Positions 31,101-45,588 of a stretch of DNA of 64,000 nt are shown piece after piece (the first letter of the stretch is position 1; each line of letters begins with the position of its first letter). The translations under genes were made by a program, and so were the position numbers. The notes beneath the pieces are model-generated. The model was not told the origin of the DNA and made no database searches. It was given only the letters and a program-made list of their open reading frames with translations. Source of the DNA: Pseudomonas anguilliseptica (GTDB lineage: Bacteria; Pseudomonadota; Gammaproteobacteria; Pseudomonadales; Pseudomonadaceae); NCBI RefSeq assembly GCF_900105355.1, contig NZ_FNSC01000001.1, forward strand, positions 3,100,001 to 3,164,000. Reading direction: 5' to 3'.

Positions 31101-31711
31101 AAGACACCCTGGGTCTGTACCTGACCGGTCACCCTATTGATGAATACGAAGGCGAAGTGCGGCGCTTTGCCCGCCAGCGCATCGTCGACCTGAAAGCCGC
31201 ACGCGGCGATCAGACGATTGCCGGCCTGGTGGTCAATCTGCGGGTGATGAAGAACAAGAAGGGCGACAAGATGGGCTTTATCACCCTGGACGACCGTTCC
31301 GGGCGGATTGAGGCCTCCTTGTTCGCCGAGGCGTTCAACAGTGCTCAAGCTCTGCTGCAGACCGACGCCCTGGTGGTGGTCGAAGGCGAGGTGAGCAATG
31401 ACGATTTCTCCGGTGGCCTGCGTCTGCGTGCCAAGCGGGTGATGAGCCTGGAAGAGGCGCGTACCGGCCTGGCTGATAGCCTGCGTTTGAAAGTTGCCAG
31501 CAGTGCCCTGCAGGGTGACCGTCTGCGCTGGTTGGCCGAGCTGTGTGGCCGCCATCGTGGCGCTTGCCCGATCACCGTCGACTACAGCGGCAGCGATGCC
31601 AAGGCGCAATTGCAGTTTGGCGAGGGCTGGCGCATTGAGCCGGCTGATAGCCTGATTCAGGCATTGCGTGACCAGTTCGGCCGCGACAACGTCTTTTTGC
31701 ACTACCGCTGA
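28190..31711 (+). CDS. dnaE: DNA polymerase III alpha subunit
   Basis: A 1,173-residue replicative polymerase. The N-terminal PHP domain begins FVHLRLHTEFSLVDGLV; the palm holds GPGRGSGAGSLVAY and MPDFDVDFCMDGRDRVIDY (catalytic Asp residues); then the thumb/fingers, YGFNKSHSAAYGLLSYQTAW, a helix-hairpin-helix, and an OB domain near the C-terminus (IAGLVVNLRVMKNKKGDKMGF). The QMDLFG-like clamp-binding site appears as HMDLFGG. The start chosen is the ATG at 28190; the earlier in-frame start overlaps the promoter. Confidence 0.97.
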   Translation: MTASFVHLRLHTEFSLVDGLVRVKPLIKSVAAAGMPAVAVTDMSNMCSLVKFYKAAMGGGIKPICGADIWLASADEDGPLSRMTLLAMNAKGYRNLTELVSRGWSEGQSNDLVIIQRDWVKEAAEGLIALSGAKEGEVGHALLDGEQAQAEAVLREWMAVFPERFYLEVQRTNRVNDEESLHAAVALADKVGAPLVATNDVRFIKQDDFAAHETRVCIGEGRSLDDPRRLRTYSDQQYLKSPEEMAELFSDLPEALENTIEIAKRCNIEVQLDKYFLPDFPVPAGLTMDEYFRQVSFEGLEERLAVLWPKDTTPNYEEKRQVYIDRLNFELDIIIQMGFPGYFLIVMDFIKWAKNNGVPVGPGRGSGAGSLVAYVQKITDLDPLAYDLLFERFLNPERVSMPDFDVDFCMDGRDRVIDYVAEKYGRNAVSQIITFGTMAAKAVVRDVARAQGKSYGLADRLSKMIPFEVGMTLEKAYEMEEPLRDFLKVDEDAREIWEMSLKLEGICRGTGKHAGGVVIAPTKLTDFSPIACDDEGGGLVTQFDKDDVESAGLVKFDFLGLRTLTIIKWAMETINREQAKQGLPDLNIDFIPLDDKPTFSMLQKAETTAVFQLESRGMKELIKKLKPDCLEDMIALVALFRPGPLQSGMVDDFINRKHGREPISYPHQDYQYAGLEPVLKPTYGIILYQEQVMQIAQVMAGYTLGGADMLRRAMGKKKPEEMAKQRGGFIEGCANNGIDANLAGNIFDLVEKFAGYGFNKSHSAAYGLLSYQTAWLKAHHSAAFMAAVLSADMHNTDKVVPLIEECRSMKLRLDAPDVNISEFKFTVNHEGWIVYGLGAIKGVGEGPVEAIVEARQEGVFKDLFDFCSRVDLKRINKRTLEALIRSGALDRLGPHFHEELKAYKANIDRNRAVLLAAMEEAVQAAEQTARSHDSGHMDLFGGVFADAEADVYLNHLRARELTLKERLKGEKDTLGLYLTGHPIDEYEGEVRRFARQRIVDLKAARGDQTIAGLVVNLRVMKNKKGDKMGFITLDDRSGRIEASLFAEAFNSAQALLQTDALVVVEGEVSNDDFSGGLRLRAKRVMSLEEARTGLADSLRLKVASSALQGDRLRWLAELCGRHRGACPITVDYSGSDAKAQLQFGEGWRIEPADSLIQALRDQFGRDNVFLHYR

Positions 31712-31879
31712 TTTGCGAGGCTCAGGCTTCGCCGGTCGGTTGTGATACCCAGCGGGTTCTGTATTGAAGGCTTTCGTACAGAACCGGGTGTCGACCTGAA
31801 TGCGCCTGCTGCTATAAGGTAGGGCGCGATAACGGATACAGCTCCCGGCCACTTGGCCGTCGACGCAAGACGGATGACT

Positions 31880-32830
31880 ATGAACCCGAATTTTCTCGAT
31901 TTCGAACAGCCGATCGCCGACCTGCAAGCCAAGATCGAAGAGCTTCGCCTGGTCGGTAACGACAACTCGTTGAACATCAACGATGAAATCGCCCGCCTGC
32001 AGGACAAGAGCAGCTCGCTGACCGAAACTATTTTCGGCAATTTGAGCAGCTGGCAGATCGCCCAGCTGGCGCGCCACCCACGCCGTCCTTACACCCTGGA
32101 TTACCTGCAGCACATCTTTACCGAGTTCGATGAGCTGCATGGCGATCGCCACTTCTCCGACGACGCGGCCCTGGTGGGCGGAGTTGCCCGTCTGGGCGGC
32201 GAGCCGGTGATGGTTATCGGTCACCAGAAAGGCCGTGAGATTCGCGAAAAGGTGCGCCGCAACTTCGGTATGCCGCGTCCGGAGGGCTACCGCAAGGCGT
32301 GCCGCCTGATGGAGATGGCTGAGCGCTTCAAGATGCCGATCCTGACCTTTATCGACACCCCGGGTGCCTACCCAGGTATCGACGCCGAAGAACGCAATCA
32401 GAGTGAAGCCATCGCCTGGAACCTACGCGTTATGGCGCGCCTGAAAACCCCGATCATTGCCACCGTAATCGGTGAGGGTGGTTCCGGCGGCGCTTTGGCG
32501 ATTGGCGTGTGCGATCAGCTGAACATGCTGCAGTACTCCACCTATTCGGTGATCTCGCCAGAGGGCTGCGCCTCGATTCTGTGGAAAACCGCAGAAAAGG
32601 CTCCGGATGCCGCCGAGGCGATGGGTATCACTGCCGAGCGCCTGAAAGGCCTGGGCATTGTTGATCAGGTGATCGGTGAGCCACTCGGTGGCGCGCACAG
32701 CGACCCGGCTGCAGCGGCTGAGTCGATCCGTCAGGCGCTGTTGACGCAGTTGGAAATGCTCAAGACCTTCGATACCGACGCGCTGCTCAAGCGTCGTTAT
32801 GAGCGTCTGATGAGTTACGGGATTGCCTGA
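31880..32830 (+). CDS. accA: Acetyl-CoA carboxylase carboxyltransferase alpha subunit
   Basis: A 316-residue subunit that moves carboxyl from biotin to acetyl-CoA, the first step of fatty-acid synthesis. It begins [22 protein letters not shown] and shows [23 protein letters not shown] and [14 protein letters not shown] (oxyanion glycines). ATG 31880 gives the usual family N-terminus; an ATG 6 nt earlier is possible. It follows dnaE as in other pseudomonads. Confidence 0.96.
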   Translation: MNPNFLDFEQPIADLQAKIEELRLVGNDNSLNINDEIARLQDKSSSLTETIFGNLSSWQIAQLARHPRRPYTLDYLQHIFTEFDELHGDRHFSDDAALVGGVARLGGEPVMVIGHQKGREIREKVRRNFGMPRPEGYRKACRLMEMAERFKMPILTFIDTPGAYPGIDAEERNQSEAIAWNLRVMARLKTPIIATVIGEGGSGGALAIGVCDQLNMLQYSTYSVISPEGCASILWKTAEKAPDAAEAMGITAERLKGLGIVDQVIGEPLGGAHSDPAAAAESIRQALLTQLEMLKTFDTDALLKRRYERLMSYGIA

Positions 32831-32849
32831 TTGCTTGGTAGTCGCGCAT

Positions 32850-32879
32850 ACAACGGGCCTTCGGGCCCATTGTTGTTTT
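32850..32879 (+). terminator. Intrinsic terminator after accA
   Basis: GGGCC and GGCCC pair around TTCG, extended by ACAAC pairing with GTTGT across a small bulge, then TTTT. It ends 11 nt before tilS. Confidence 0.6.
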
Positions 32880-32890
32880 AAGCTTGGCCG

Positions 32891-34207
32891 ATGACTCCTG
32901 TGCATATTCGTTTGCGTGATGCCTTGCAGCCCTGGCTCGGTGCCCCAGGCTGGTGTGTGGCCCTGTCGGGCGGGCTGGATTCCACGGTGCTGTTGCACCT
33001 GCTGGCCAGTCTTGCACAACGTGAGGCATTGCCGCCTCTTTCCGCTATTCATATCCACCACGGTCTGCAGGCTGCTGCCGACGCCTGGCCGGCGCATTGC
33101 CGTGAACTCTGTGAAATCTTGTCCGTGCCGTTGCAGGTTGATTATGTCCAGATTGCTCCTGGCGCCAGCCTTGAACAGGCGGCTCGCGCTGCTCGCTACG
33201 CGGCTTTTGCGGCGCGTCTGGGGGCTGGTGAGGTGCTGCTAACTGCGCAGCATCGCGATGATCAGGCGGAAACGTTGTTGTTTCGCCTGTTGCGCGGTGC
33301 CGGCGTGCAGGGTTTGTCGGCTATGCCGGTGAGTCGGGCGTTGGGCGCGGGGCAGCTGGTTCGGCCACTGCTCAACTGCTCGCGTGATGAGTTGTTGGCT
33401 TATGCCCGTGAGCACAAGCTGAGCTGGGTCGAAGATCCGTCCAATGCCGATGAGCGTTTTTCGCGCAACTACCTGCGTCGTCAGGTGATACCTGCGTTGC
33501 TCAGTCGCTGGCCCCGGGCCTCAGTTAGTATGGCCCGCAGCGCTGCACACTTGAGTGAGGCGGCGCAGTTGCTCGATGAGTTGGCGCAGCAGGATATGGC
33601 TACTGCGCAGGTCTCAGCCGAGTTTGCCTGGCTGCCATTACCCAGTTTGGCGCTGCCTGCGCTGCGCAGCCTGAGTGAGCCGCGCCAACGCAATGCCCTG
33701 CGTTACTGGCTGCGTCCGTTGACGGCGATGCCCGATAGCGAGCACTGGGCCGGCTGGCTAGCGCTGCGTGATGCTGCGTCGGATGCTGCGCCAATCTGGA
33801 AGCTGGCAGCGGGGGAGTTGCGTCGCAGTGATGAGCGGCTGTGGTGGTTGGCGGGTGATTGGTTGCGTTCGCCGGCTTCGCTTCATGTTGCGGTTCAAGG
33901 TAATCAGCAAATGACATTACCCGGGAATGGCCTGGTGCGAATTGATGGCCAGTTACCGGCGGGTAACTGGCAGTTGGGCTATCGCCAGCCCGGTGAGCAG
34001 ATGTTGTTACCGGGGCGCGGGCACCGCGACCTCAAGCGTCTGTTTAATGAGCTGCGCGTTCCGGCTTTTGTTCGTGACCGCCTGCCACTGCTGCGCCTGG
34101 ATAAGCAGGTGGTGGCAGTCGCCAACCTGCCAGGTCTGCAGGGTGCCGCTGATGGCAGCTGGCAATTGCATTGGCAGCCACCGACGAATGATCAAGGTTT
34201 GAGCTGA
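32891..34207 (+). CDS. tilS: tRNA(Ile) lysidine synthetase
   Basis: A 438-residue enzyme that modifies C34 of tRNA-Ile(CAU) to lysidine so that it reads AUA. The ATP-binding PP-loop is ALSGGLDSTVLL (residues 24-35), followed by HIHHGLQ, LTAQHRDDQAETLLFRLLRG and VRPLLNCSRDEL, with a C-terminal TilS domain ending in RHRDLKR-like text (GRGHRDLKRLFNELRVP). Complete. Confidence 0.95.
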   Translation: MTPVHIRLRDALQPWLGAPGWCVALSGGLDSTVLLHLLASLAQREALPPLSAIHIHHGLQAAADAWPAHCRELCEILSVPLQVDYVQIAPGASLEQAARAARYAAFAARLGAGEVLLTAQHRDDQAETLLFRLLRGAGVQGLSAMPVSRALGAGQLVRPLLNCSRDELLAYAREHKLSWVEDPSNADERFSRNYLRRQVIPALLSRWPRASVSMARSAAHLSEAAQLLDELAQQDMATAQVSAEFAWLPLPSLALPALRSLSEPRQRNALRYWLRPLTAMPDSEHWAGWLALRDAASDAAPIWKLAAGELRRSDERLWWLAGDWLRSPASLHVAVQGNQQMTLPGNGLVRIDGQLPAGNWQLGYRQPGEQMLLPGRGHRDLKRLFNELRVPAFVRDRLPLLRLDKQVVAVANLPGLQGAADGSWQLHWQPPTNDQGLS

Positions 34208-34345
34208 TAAGCCCTTTCCGGTAGACTACGCTCCCGTCTTACTACAGCTTTTGTTGACTCCCCTTGGGAATCGACAGGGCTAGCTCATTGCAGTGCATCG
34301 CAGAGAGCCGCTTCGGTATTCCTTCGCTTTCCCTGGCGGCATTGA

Positions 34346-36857
<2,512 letters not shown>

Positions 36858-36917
36858 AACGGAAAATCTCCGGTAAAGTGCCATTTGTATACAATCTGAC
36901 TAAATAGTCGGTACATG

Positions 36918-38290
<1,373 letters not shown>

Positions 38291-38292
<2 letters not shown>

Positions 38293-38410
38293 AAACCGCT
38301 GCGCTCGACTATGCGGCGTTAAAATCAGGCTCGGCATGCTCATTTACTGCAGTAAATTCCGCTGCCTCGCCTGATTTAGCCTTGCCTAGTCTTCGCTCGC
38401 GATGTTTTCA
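38291..38410 (+). repeat. Structured intergenic repeat, copy A (after eno)
   Basis: About 120 bp. The outer ends are inverted (TGAAAAC at 38290-38296 and GTTTTCA at 38404-38410) and an inner perfect palindrome ATTTACTGCAGTAAAT is present. The core GCGTTAAAATCAGGCTC... ATGCTCATTTAC..CAGTAAA.TCCGCT...TCGCCTG is shared with the minus strand of 57811-57932. It starts within the eno stop codon and ends about 70 nt before ftsB. Confidence 0.75.
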
Positions 38411-38482
38411 GTGACCACTCAATGCGTGGTAAAAGAGGGGCGGCGCGAGTCGCCCCTTTTCCGTTCGGAAGCTTTTTACGCT

Positions 38483-38764
38483 ATGCGCAATAATTTCTAC
38501 TGGGTATTTATCGTGCTGATTGCCGTGCTGGCAGGTCTGCAATATCGCCTATGGGTCGGCGATGGCAGCCTGGCGCAGGTGGCCCAGTTGCAGCAACAGA
38601 TCGCCGGTCAACAGGGCGAAAACCAGCAGCTGCAAGAGCGTAACCGGATTCTCGAAGCCGAGGTTCTGGAGTTGAAAAGCGGGATGGAAACCGTCGAAGA
38701 GCGTGCGCGGCATGAGCTGGGCATGCTTAAAGAGGGCGAAACCCTCTATCAGTTGGCTGAATGA
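38483..38764 (+). CDS. ftsB: Cell division protein FtsB
   Basis: A 93-residue bitopic divisome protein of the FtsQ-FtsB-FtsL complex. An N-terminal membrane segment (FYWVFIVLIAVLAGLQYRLW) is followed by a leucine-zipper coiled coil (VAQLQQQIAGQQGENQQLQERNRILEAEV, cut here for length) and a GMETVEERARHELGM tail. The ATG at 38483 is the family start; the longer open frame is not coding. Its stop overlaps the ispD start as ATGA. Confidence 0.94.
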   Translation: MRNNFYWVFIVLIAVLAGLQYRLWVGDGSLAQVAQLQQQIAGQQGENQQLQERNRILEAEVLELKSGMETVEERARHELGMLKEGETLYQLAE

Positions 38765-39471
38765 ATACCTCTGCATTACCCCCTTTCTGGGCATTGCTTC
38801 CTGCTGCCGGCATTGGCAGCCGGATGCGCGCCGACCGGCCTAAGCAGTACCTGCAACTGGCCGGCAAAAGCATTATCGAACACACCCTGGCGTGCTTTCT
38901 TGAGCATCCGCAGCTGCGGGTCGTGGTGGTCAGCCTGGCGGCGGATGATCCCTACTGGCCGGCCCTGAGCTGCGCACATGATCCACGCATCCATCGCGCA
39001 GATGGCGGTGCCGAGCGCGCTGATTCGGTGCTCAATGGTCTGCTGCGCTTGAGCGAACTTGGCGCCCAGGAGCAGGATTGGGTGCTGGTGCACGATGCGG
39101 CGCGGCCTAACCTGGCACGCAGCGATCTCGACCTGCTGCTCAGCGAGCTGGCCGATGACCCCGTAGGCGGCCTGTTGGCCGTACCGGCGCGCGATACCCT
39201 CAAACGTGCTGGCGCCGATGGTCGGGTGCAGGTGACGGTGGATCGTTCGACCATCTGGCAGGCCTTTACCCCGCAGATGTTCCGTCTTGGCGAATTGCAG
39301 CGTGCTCTGGCCGATGCGCTGATTGCCGGTGTGGCGATTACCGATGAGGCCTCGGCCATCGAGTGGGCCGGACAGGCGCCGCGCCTGATCGAAGGACGCT
39401 CCGACAACCTCAAGGTCACTCGTCCTGAAGATCTACGCAGCCTGGCAAGCCTTTGGCACCTCAAGAACTAA
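38761..39471 (+). CDS. ispD: MEP cytidylyltransferase
   Basis: A 236-residue enzyme forming CDP-methylerythritol in isoprenoid synthesis. It has LLPAAGIGSRMRADRPKQYLQLAGKSI (cut here), VLVHDAARPNLAR, AVPARDTLKRA and TDEASAIEWAG. It is coupled to ftsB by a 4-nt overlap, the standard arrangement. Confidence 0.95.
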   Translation: MNTSALPPFWALLPAAGIGSRMRADRPKQYLQLAGKSIIEHTLACFLEHPQLRVVVVSLAADDPYWPALSCAHDPRIHRADGGAERADSVLNGLLRLSELGAQEQDWVLVHDAARPNLARSDLDLLLSELADDPVGGLLAVPARDTLKRAGADGRVQVTVDRSTIWQAFTPQMFRLGELQRALADALIAGVAITDEASAIEWAGQAPRLIEGRSDNLKVTRPEDLRSLASLWHLKN

Positions 39472-39525
39472 GAGCCTGTTTTTAACGCAGCAGGGCCGAC
39501 GCGTAGCAGGTCGTAAACAGGTTCT
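39471..39525 (-). repeat. Structured intergenic repeat, short copy C
   Basis: AGAGCCTGTTT (39471-39481) and AAACAGGTTCT (39515-39525) are inverted ends (10 of 11 pair). On the minus strand its text GCGTTAAAAACAGGCTC is identical to part of copy B at 57.9 kb. It fills the whole gap between the convergent ispD and LysR stop codons and overlaps both. Confidence 0.7.
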
Positions 39526-40411
39526 AGCGATACTCGCTGCGCTGCGCTAACCCCTGTTTAAGAAACTCCACCAGCTGCCGCACCTTTGGTGACAGGTGGC
39601 GTTGCTGTGGATACAGCGCCCACACCGCAGTGTCCGGTGGCTGCTGGTTATCCAGCAACGAGACCAACGCGCCGCTGCGCAAATGCTCCAGTACGTAGTA
39701 GTCCGGCAGTTGGCACAGACCCAGGCCGCGCAGCGCGGCTTCCAGCACCGCCTGGCCACTGTTGCAGCGCCAGTTGCCTTGTACCCGCAGGCTGGAGTCG
39801 CGGCCGCTGGCCTGAAAACTCCAGAGATCCGAACTGCCGACCAGGCAGTTGTGCCGCGCCAGCTCCGACAGCGAATGCGGGCGCCCGTAGCGCTGCAAGT
39901 ACGCCGGGGCGGCGCATAAGTACATCTGTCGTGGCGCCAAGCGTGTGGCTACCAGGCGCGAGTCCTGCAAGCGGCCCAGGCGAATGGCCAGGTCGAGGCC
40001 GTCATGCAAAAGGTCGAGGGTGCGGTTGCTTAGTTCGATGTCCACCCGCAATTGCGAATGTTGCAGCATAAAGTCGGTGACCAGCGGCACGATAAAGCGC
40101 TCGCCATAGGCCACGGCGCAGGTCATGCGCAGCAGACCCTTGGGCTCACTACCCAGATCGCCGACGGCGCGCAGTGCTTCCTCGCGGGCATCCTGCAGAC
40201 GCTGACAGTGCTGCAGAAAGGTTTGCCCGGCCTCGGTCAGCGCCACGCGGCGGGTGCTGCGGTAGAACAGGCGCGTCTGCAGGCGTTCCTCCAGTCGCGC
40301 GATCTGCCGGCTGACCTGAGAGGATGACAGGCTCAGGCGTTCGGCGGCAGCGGTGAACTGGCCGCATTCAGCGACCGCGACAAATTCATCAAGGCCTTCC
40401 CAGCGGTTCAT
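39524..40411 (-). CDS. LysR-family transcriptional regulator
   Basis: A 295-residue regulator with an N-terminal winged helix-turn-helix (LDEFVAVAECGQFTAAAERLSLSSSQVSRQIARLEE, in part) and a type 2 periplasmic-fold effector domain from about residue 90. It is divergent from the glutathione-dependent formaldehyde genes adhC-fghA with a 123-bp gap, so it is a likely regulator of them; that is inferred from position only. Confidence 0.9.
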   Translation of the reverse strand: MNRWEGLDEFVAVAECGQFTAAAERLSLSSSQVSRQIARLEERLQTRLFYRSTRRVALTEAGQTFLQHCQRLQDAREEALRAVGDLGSEPKGLLRMTCAVAYGERFIVPLVTDFMLQHSQLRVDIELSNRTLDLLHDGLDLAIRLGRLQDSRLVATRLAPRQMYLCAAPAYLQRYGRPHSLSELARHNCLVGSSDLWSFQASGRDSSLRVQGNWRCNSGQAVLEAALRGLGLCQLPDYYVLEHLRSGALVSLLDNQQPPDTAVWALYPQQRHLSPKVRQLVEFLKQGLAQRSEYR

Positions 40412-40516
40412 ACGGATGTCCTGTTGCGAATTGATTGTCCCTATATAGCAAGAATGTTTTGTTTTTTGTTCGATTATCTATCTGCATCACTGATCTACAC
40501 TCTGCGCCACCGTTGA

Positions 40517-41647
<1,131 letters not shown>

Positions 41648-41687
41648 TCACGCTGGGCGGCTGACATAACCGCCCACTGGAGGCCCT

Positions 41688-42533
41688 ATGACCTTGGAAA
41701 ATATTTCCTGCCAGAAGAGCGCCGGCGGCTGGCACAAGCGTTATCGCCACCGTTCGACGGTGCTGGGCTGTGACATGGTGTTTGCCGTGTACCTGCCGCC
41801 GCAGGCCGAGCAGGGCGGCAAACTGCCGGTACTGTATTGGCTGAGCGGGCTGACCTGCACCGATGAGAACTTTATGCAGAAGGCTGGGGCACACAAGCTA
41901 GCGGCCGAGCTGGGGATGATCATTGTCGCGCCGGATACCAGCCCGCGCGGTGCCGATGTGCCGGATGATCCGGACAAGGCCTGGGACTTCGGTCTGGGTG
42001 CGGGTTTCTACCTGAACGCCACTCAGGAACCCTGGGCGCGGCATTACCGCATGTACGATTACGTGGTGCAGGAACTGCCGGCGCTGATCGAGGCGAACTT
42101 CCCGGTATCCGACAAGCGCGGTATCAGCGGTCACTCCATGGGCGGGCATGGCGCGCTAGTCTGTGCGCTGCGTAATCCGGGGCGCTATCAGTCGCTGTCG
42201 GCCTTTGCGCCTATCAGCAACCCGAGCAATTGCCCCTGGGGCGAAAAGGCGTTCTCGCGCTACCTGGGCGACGAGCGCCCGCGCTGGCGCGAATGGGATG
42301 CCTGCGCCTTGCTCGCCGAGGCAACAGAAAAGCTGCCGATTCTGGTCGATCAGGGTGATCGTGATGACTTCCTGGAAAACCAGCTCAAGCCGGATGCGCT
42401 CAAGGCAGCGGCGCAGGCCGCAGGTCATCCACTGACCTTGCGTCTGCAGCCGGGCTATGACCACAGCTACTACTTTATCGCCAGCTTTATCGATGACCAC
42501 CTGCGTCATCACGCCAAGGCGTTGTTGAGCTGA
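41688..42533 (+). CDS. fghA: S-formylglutathione hydrolase
   Basis: A 281-residue esterase-D-family serine hydrolase releasing formate and glutathione. The nucleophile is Ser150 in [12 protein letters not shown]; Asp is in [11 protein letters not shown] and His in GYDHSYYFI. It forms an operon with adhC. Confidence 0.96.
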   Translation: MTLENISCQKSAGGWHKRYRHRSTVLGCDMVFAVYLPPQAEQGGKLPVLYWLSGLTCTDENFMQKAGAHKLAAELGMIIVAPDTSPRGADVPDDPDKAWDFGLGAGFYLNATQEPWARHYRMYDYVVQELPALIEANFPVSDKRGISGHSMGGHGALVCALRNPGRYQSLSAFAPISNPSNCPWGEKAFSRYLGDERPRWREWDACALLAEATEKLPILVDQGDRDDFLENQLKPDALKAAAQAAGHPLTLRLQPGYDHSYYFIASFIDDHLRHHAKALLS

Positions 42534-42591
42534 GCCGCTACTGACCGACGGCCAGCTAGCCGGGTTGATCCTGTAGCTTTCAGTTAGAATC

Positions 42592-42620
42592 ACGCCCTGA
42601 CTTTTTCAGGGCGTTGTTTC
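42592..42620 (+). terminator. Intrinsic terminator between fghA and ispF
   Basis: A 9-bp perfect stem ACGCCCTGA / TCAGGGCGT around CTTTT, followed by TGTTTCTT. It ends within 3 nt of the ispF start codon, so the stem also covers the place where the ispF Shine-Dalgarno should be. Confidence 0.7.
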
Positions 42621-42622
42621 TT

Positions 42623-43096
42623 ATGCGTATTGGCCACGGCTACGATGTGCACCGCTTCGGTGAGGGCTCCTTTATCACTCTGGGCGGCGTGCAGATTTCC
42701 CATAAATTCGGCCTGCTGGCCCATTCCGATGGTGACGTGCTGCTGCATGCCCTGAGCGATGCCCTGCTCGGCGCTGCGGCGCTGGGTGATATCGGCAAAC
42801 ACTTCCCCGATACCGATCCGACCTTCAAGGGCGCTGACAGCCGCGTGCTGCTGCGCCATGTGCTCGGTCTGGTGCATGCCAAGGGCTGGCAAGTCGGTAA
42901 TGTCGACGCCACCATCGTTGCTCAGGCGCCAAAAATGGCGCCGCATATCGACACCATGCGCGCGCGGATTGCCGAAGACCTGCAGGTGAGCCTGGATCAG
43001 GTTAACGTCAAGGCCACCACTACCGAGAAGCTCGGCTTTACCGGCCGCGAAGAAGGCATTGCGGTGCATGCCGTCGCGCTGTTGGTCGCCCGATGA
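42623..43096 (+). CDS. ispF: 2-C-methyl-D-erythritol 2,4-cyclodiphosphate synthase
   Basis: A 157-residue trimeric zinc enzyme of isoprenoid synthesis. It has [15 protein letters not shown] (zinc Asp and His), [20 protein letters not shown] (cut here), [10 protein letters not shown] and the C-terminal [14 protein letters not shown]. The start at 42623 is the standard one; its only upstream purine-rich stretch (CAGGGCG) is part of the terminator stem. It overlaps truD by 4 nt. Confidence 0.95.
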   Translation: MRIGHGYDVHRFGEGSFITLGGVQISHKFGLLAHSDGDVLLHALSDALLGAAALGDIGKHFPDTDPTFKGADSRVLLRHVLGLVHAKGWQVGNVDATIVAQAPKMAPHIDTMRARIAEDLQVSLDQVNVKATTTEKLGFTGREEGIAVHAVALLVAR

Positions 43097-44151
43097 ACGA
43101 ACTCGAATTGCTGGGGCCGCGCGCCTATGGCGAGCCTTGTGGTACTGCGGTGCTCAAGGCCGTGGCGGAGGACTTTCAGGTCGATGAAGTGCTGGATATT
43201 CCCCTGGCGGGCGAGGGTGAGCACCTCTGGCTGTGGGTGGAAAAGCGCGAGCTGAATACCGAGGAAGCGGCCAAGCGTATTGCCCGCGCGGCCGGCGTGC
43301 CGTTGAAGTTGATCAGCTACGCTGGCCTCAAGGATCGTCAGGCCCTGACCCGTCAGTGGTTCAGCCTGCACCTGCCAGGCAAGGTCGATCCCGACCTGAG
43401 TGCCGCCGAAGATGCCAGCCTGCGCATCCTCAAGCAGGTGCGACATAGCCGCAAACTGCAGCGCGGCGCCCATGCAGCCAACGGCTTTACCCTGCGCCTG
43501 ACCCAACTGGCTGCGGATCGCGACGCGTTGGATCAGCGCCTCAAACAGATCGCCGCCCAGGGCATTCCCAACTATTACGGCTTGCAGCGTTTCGGCTTCG
43601 AGGGCGGCAATGTCGCCCATGCCCGGCACTTTGCGGCAAACAAGAGCCTGCCGGAGAAACGCAATGTGCGTTCGCGGGTGCTTTCGGCGGCGCGCAGTTA
43701 CCTGTTCAATCAGGTGCTGGCTGAGCGGGTCGCCGCCGGCACCTGGAATCAGGCGTTGCTCGGTGATCTGCTGGCCTTTACCGACAGTCGCAGCTTCTTT
43801 GCGGCCGGCGAGGCGGAGTGCAACGATCCGCGCCTGGCGATTCTCGATCTGCACCCAACGGGCCCGCTGTGGGGTGCAGGCGTCTCTGGCGCTGCGGGTG
43901 TCGCGCAAGCGCTGGAGCAGCAGGTTGGCGTGCGCGAAAGTGCCTTGGTCGATTGGTTGGCAGAAGCAGACATGACGCACGAACGGCGTATCCTGCGCCT
44001 CCCCATTGGCGGCCTGTCGTGGCATTATCCGGAACCTGACATTCTGCAACTGGAATTCGTCCTGCCGGCTGGATGCTTTGCCACCGTCTTGGTGCGTGAG
44101 CTCGTCGATCTGTTGCCTGCAGGGCAGACGGACAACCCATGCGTATTCTGA
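43093..44151 (+). CDS. truD: tRNA pseudouridine(13) synthase
   Basis: A 352-residue enzyme making pseudouridine 13 in tRNA-Glu. The catalytic Asp81 is in [21 protein letters not shown] (cut here), and the TruD signature [15 protein letters not shown] is present. It overlaps ispF upstream by 4 nt and surE downstream by 13 nt. Confidence 0.95.
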   Translation: MNELELLGPRAYGEPCGTAVLKAVAEDFQVDEVLDIPLAGEGEHLWLWVEKRELNTEEAAKRIARAAGVPLKLISYAGLKDRQALTRQWFSLHLPGKVDPDLSAAEDASLRILKQVRHSRKLQRGAHAANGFTLRLTQLAADRDALDQRLKQIAAQGIPNYYGLQRFGFEGGNVAHARHFAANKSLPEKRNVRSRVLSAARSYLFNQVLAERVAAGTWNQALLGDLLAFTDSRSFFAAGEAECNDPRLAILDLHPTGPLWGAGVSGAAGVAQALEQQVGVRESALVDWLAEADMTHERRILRLPIGGLSWHYPEPDILQLEFVLPAGCFATVLVRELVDLLPAGQTDNPCVF

Positions 44152-44888
44152 TTTCCAATGATGACGGCGTTGCTGCGCCAGGCCTGGCGGCGCTGCATGC
44201 GGCGCTGGCCGACTATGCCGAGTGCACGGTGATTGCCCCCGATCAGGACAAGAGCGGTGCGAGCAGCTCGCTGACCCTTGATCGTCCGCTGCACCCGACC
44301 ACGCTGCCCAATGGCTATATCAGCCTTAACGGTACGCCGACCGATTGCGTGCACCTGGGCCTCAACGGCCTGCTGCCACAGGTAGCGGATCTGGTGGTGT
44401 CCGGTATCAACCTGGGTGCCAACCTGGGTGATGACGTGCTGTATTCCGGCACCGTGGCGGCGGCCTTGGAAGGGCGCTTTCTGGCGCGTCCGGCGTTTGC
44501 TTTCTCCTTGCTTTCGCGCCTGCCGGACAATCTGCCAACCGCGGCCTATTTCGCCCGCAAGCTGGTCGAGGCGCATGAGCAGCTCGATCTGCCACCGCGC
44601 ACCGTACTCAATGTGAATATCCCCAATCTGCCGCTGGAGCATATCCGTGGCATCCAGCTTACCCGCCTGGGCCACCGCGCCCGTGCTGCGGCGCCGGTCA
44701 AAGTAGTTAATCCGCGCGGCAAAGAGGGTTACTGGATCTCGGTGGCCGGTGATGCCGAAGACGGCGGTCCCGGTACGGATTTCCATGCGGTAATGCAGGG
44801 CTATGTCTCGGTCACGCCGCTGCAACTGGACCGCACCTTTGCTGATGGCTTCAACAGCCTGCAGCCCTGGCTGGAGGGGCTGCTGTGA
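44139..44888 (+). CDS. surE: 5'/3'-nucleotidase and exopolyphosphatase SurE
   Basis: A 249-residue metal-dependent phosphatase linked to stationary-phase survival. It starts [15 protein letters not shown] (metal Asp8 and Asp9) and has [19 protein letters not shown] and [20 protein letters not shown] (cut). The surE-pcm-nlpD-rpoS block is conserved in gammaproteobacteria. Confidence 0.96.
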   Translation: MRILISNDDGVAAPGLAALHAALADYAECTVIAPDQDKSGASSSLTLDRPLHPTTLPNGYISLNGTPTDCVHLGLNGLLPQVADLVVSGINLGANLGDDVLYSGTVAAALEGRFLARPAFAFSLLSRLPDNLPTAAYFARKLVEAHEQLDLPPRTVLNVNIPNLPLEHIRGIQLTRLGHRARAAAPVKVVNPRGKEGYWISVAGDAEDGGPGTDFHAVMQGYVSVTPLQLDRTFADGFNSLQPWLEGLL

Positions 44889-45565
44889 TCCGTCGGGAAC
44901 AGGATGAGCTGCACCATCGTGGCATCGGCATGACTTCGCAGCGCACCCGTGAGCGGCTGATTCAAAGGCTGTACGAGGAAGGTCTATCCAACGCCCATGT
45001 GCTGGAAGCCATCCGCCGCACGCCGCGTCATCTGTTTGTCGATGAGGCTCTGGCCCATCGCGCCTACGAAGACACCGCGCTGCCTATTGGCAACAATCAG
45101 ACCATCTCGCAGCCTTATATGGTTGCGCGCATGAGTGAGCTGCTGCTGGCGGCAGGGCCCTTGGACAAGGTGCTGGAGATCGGCACCGGCTCGGGCTATC
45201 AGACCGCGATTCTGGCGCAGCTGGTCGAGCGGGTATTTAGCGTCGAGCGCATCCAGAGCCTGCAGGACAAAGCCAAGGAACGCCTGGCTCAGCTTAATCT
45301 GCGCAATGTGGTGTTTCGCTGGGGGGACGGTTGGGAGGGTTGGAATGCCCTGGGGCCATACAACGGCATCATCGTCACTGCAGCCGCGGCCAATGTGCCG
45401 CAGGCCCTGCTCGATCAGTTGGCTCCGGGTGGGCGCCTGGTAATTCCGGTCGGCGCAGGCGATGTGCAGGAGCTACTGCTGATCGTCCGTGAAGACGATG
45501 GCTTTTCCCGGCATGTGCTGGATGCGGTGCGTTTTGTGCCCTTGCTCAACGGGCCCCTGGCCTGA
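44885..45565 (+). CDS. pcm: Protein-L-isoaspartate O-methyltransferase
   Basis: A SAM-dependent repair enzyme for isoaspartyl residues. It has [16 protein letters not shown] (motif I), [13 protein letters not shown], and GGRLVIPVG. The GTG at 44885 overlaps the surE stop (GTGA) and would give 226 residues; the ATG at 44930 ([19 protein letters not shown]) gives 211 residues, the length I recall for P. aeruginosa. Both are plausible. Confidence 0.94.
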   Translation: MIRREQDELHHRGIGMTSQRTRERLIQRLYEEGLSNAHVLEAIRRTPRHLFVDEALAHRAYEDTALPIGNNQTISQPYMVARMSELLLAAGPLDKVLEIGTGSGYQTAILAQLVERVFSVERIQSLQDKAKERLAQLNLRNVVFRWGDGWEGWNALGPYNGIIVTAAAANVPQALLDQLAPGGRLVIPVGAGDVQELLLIVREDDGFSRHVLDAVRFVPLLNGPLA

Positions 45566-45588
45566 CTCGATTGTTTTCGGATGAACCC

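Noticed and set aside
29297-32224. Very long open frame (975 codons) on the minus strand opposite dnaE and accA
   Set aside because: It is the shadow of two strongly conserved plus-strand genes in GC-rich codon use; it crosses both genes and shows no domain-like composition.
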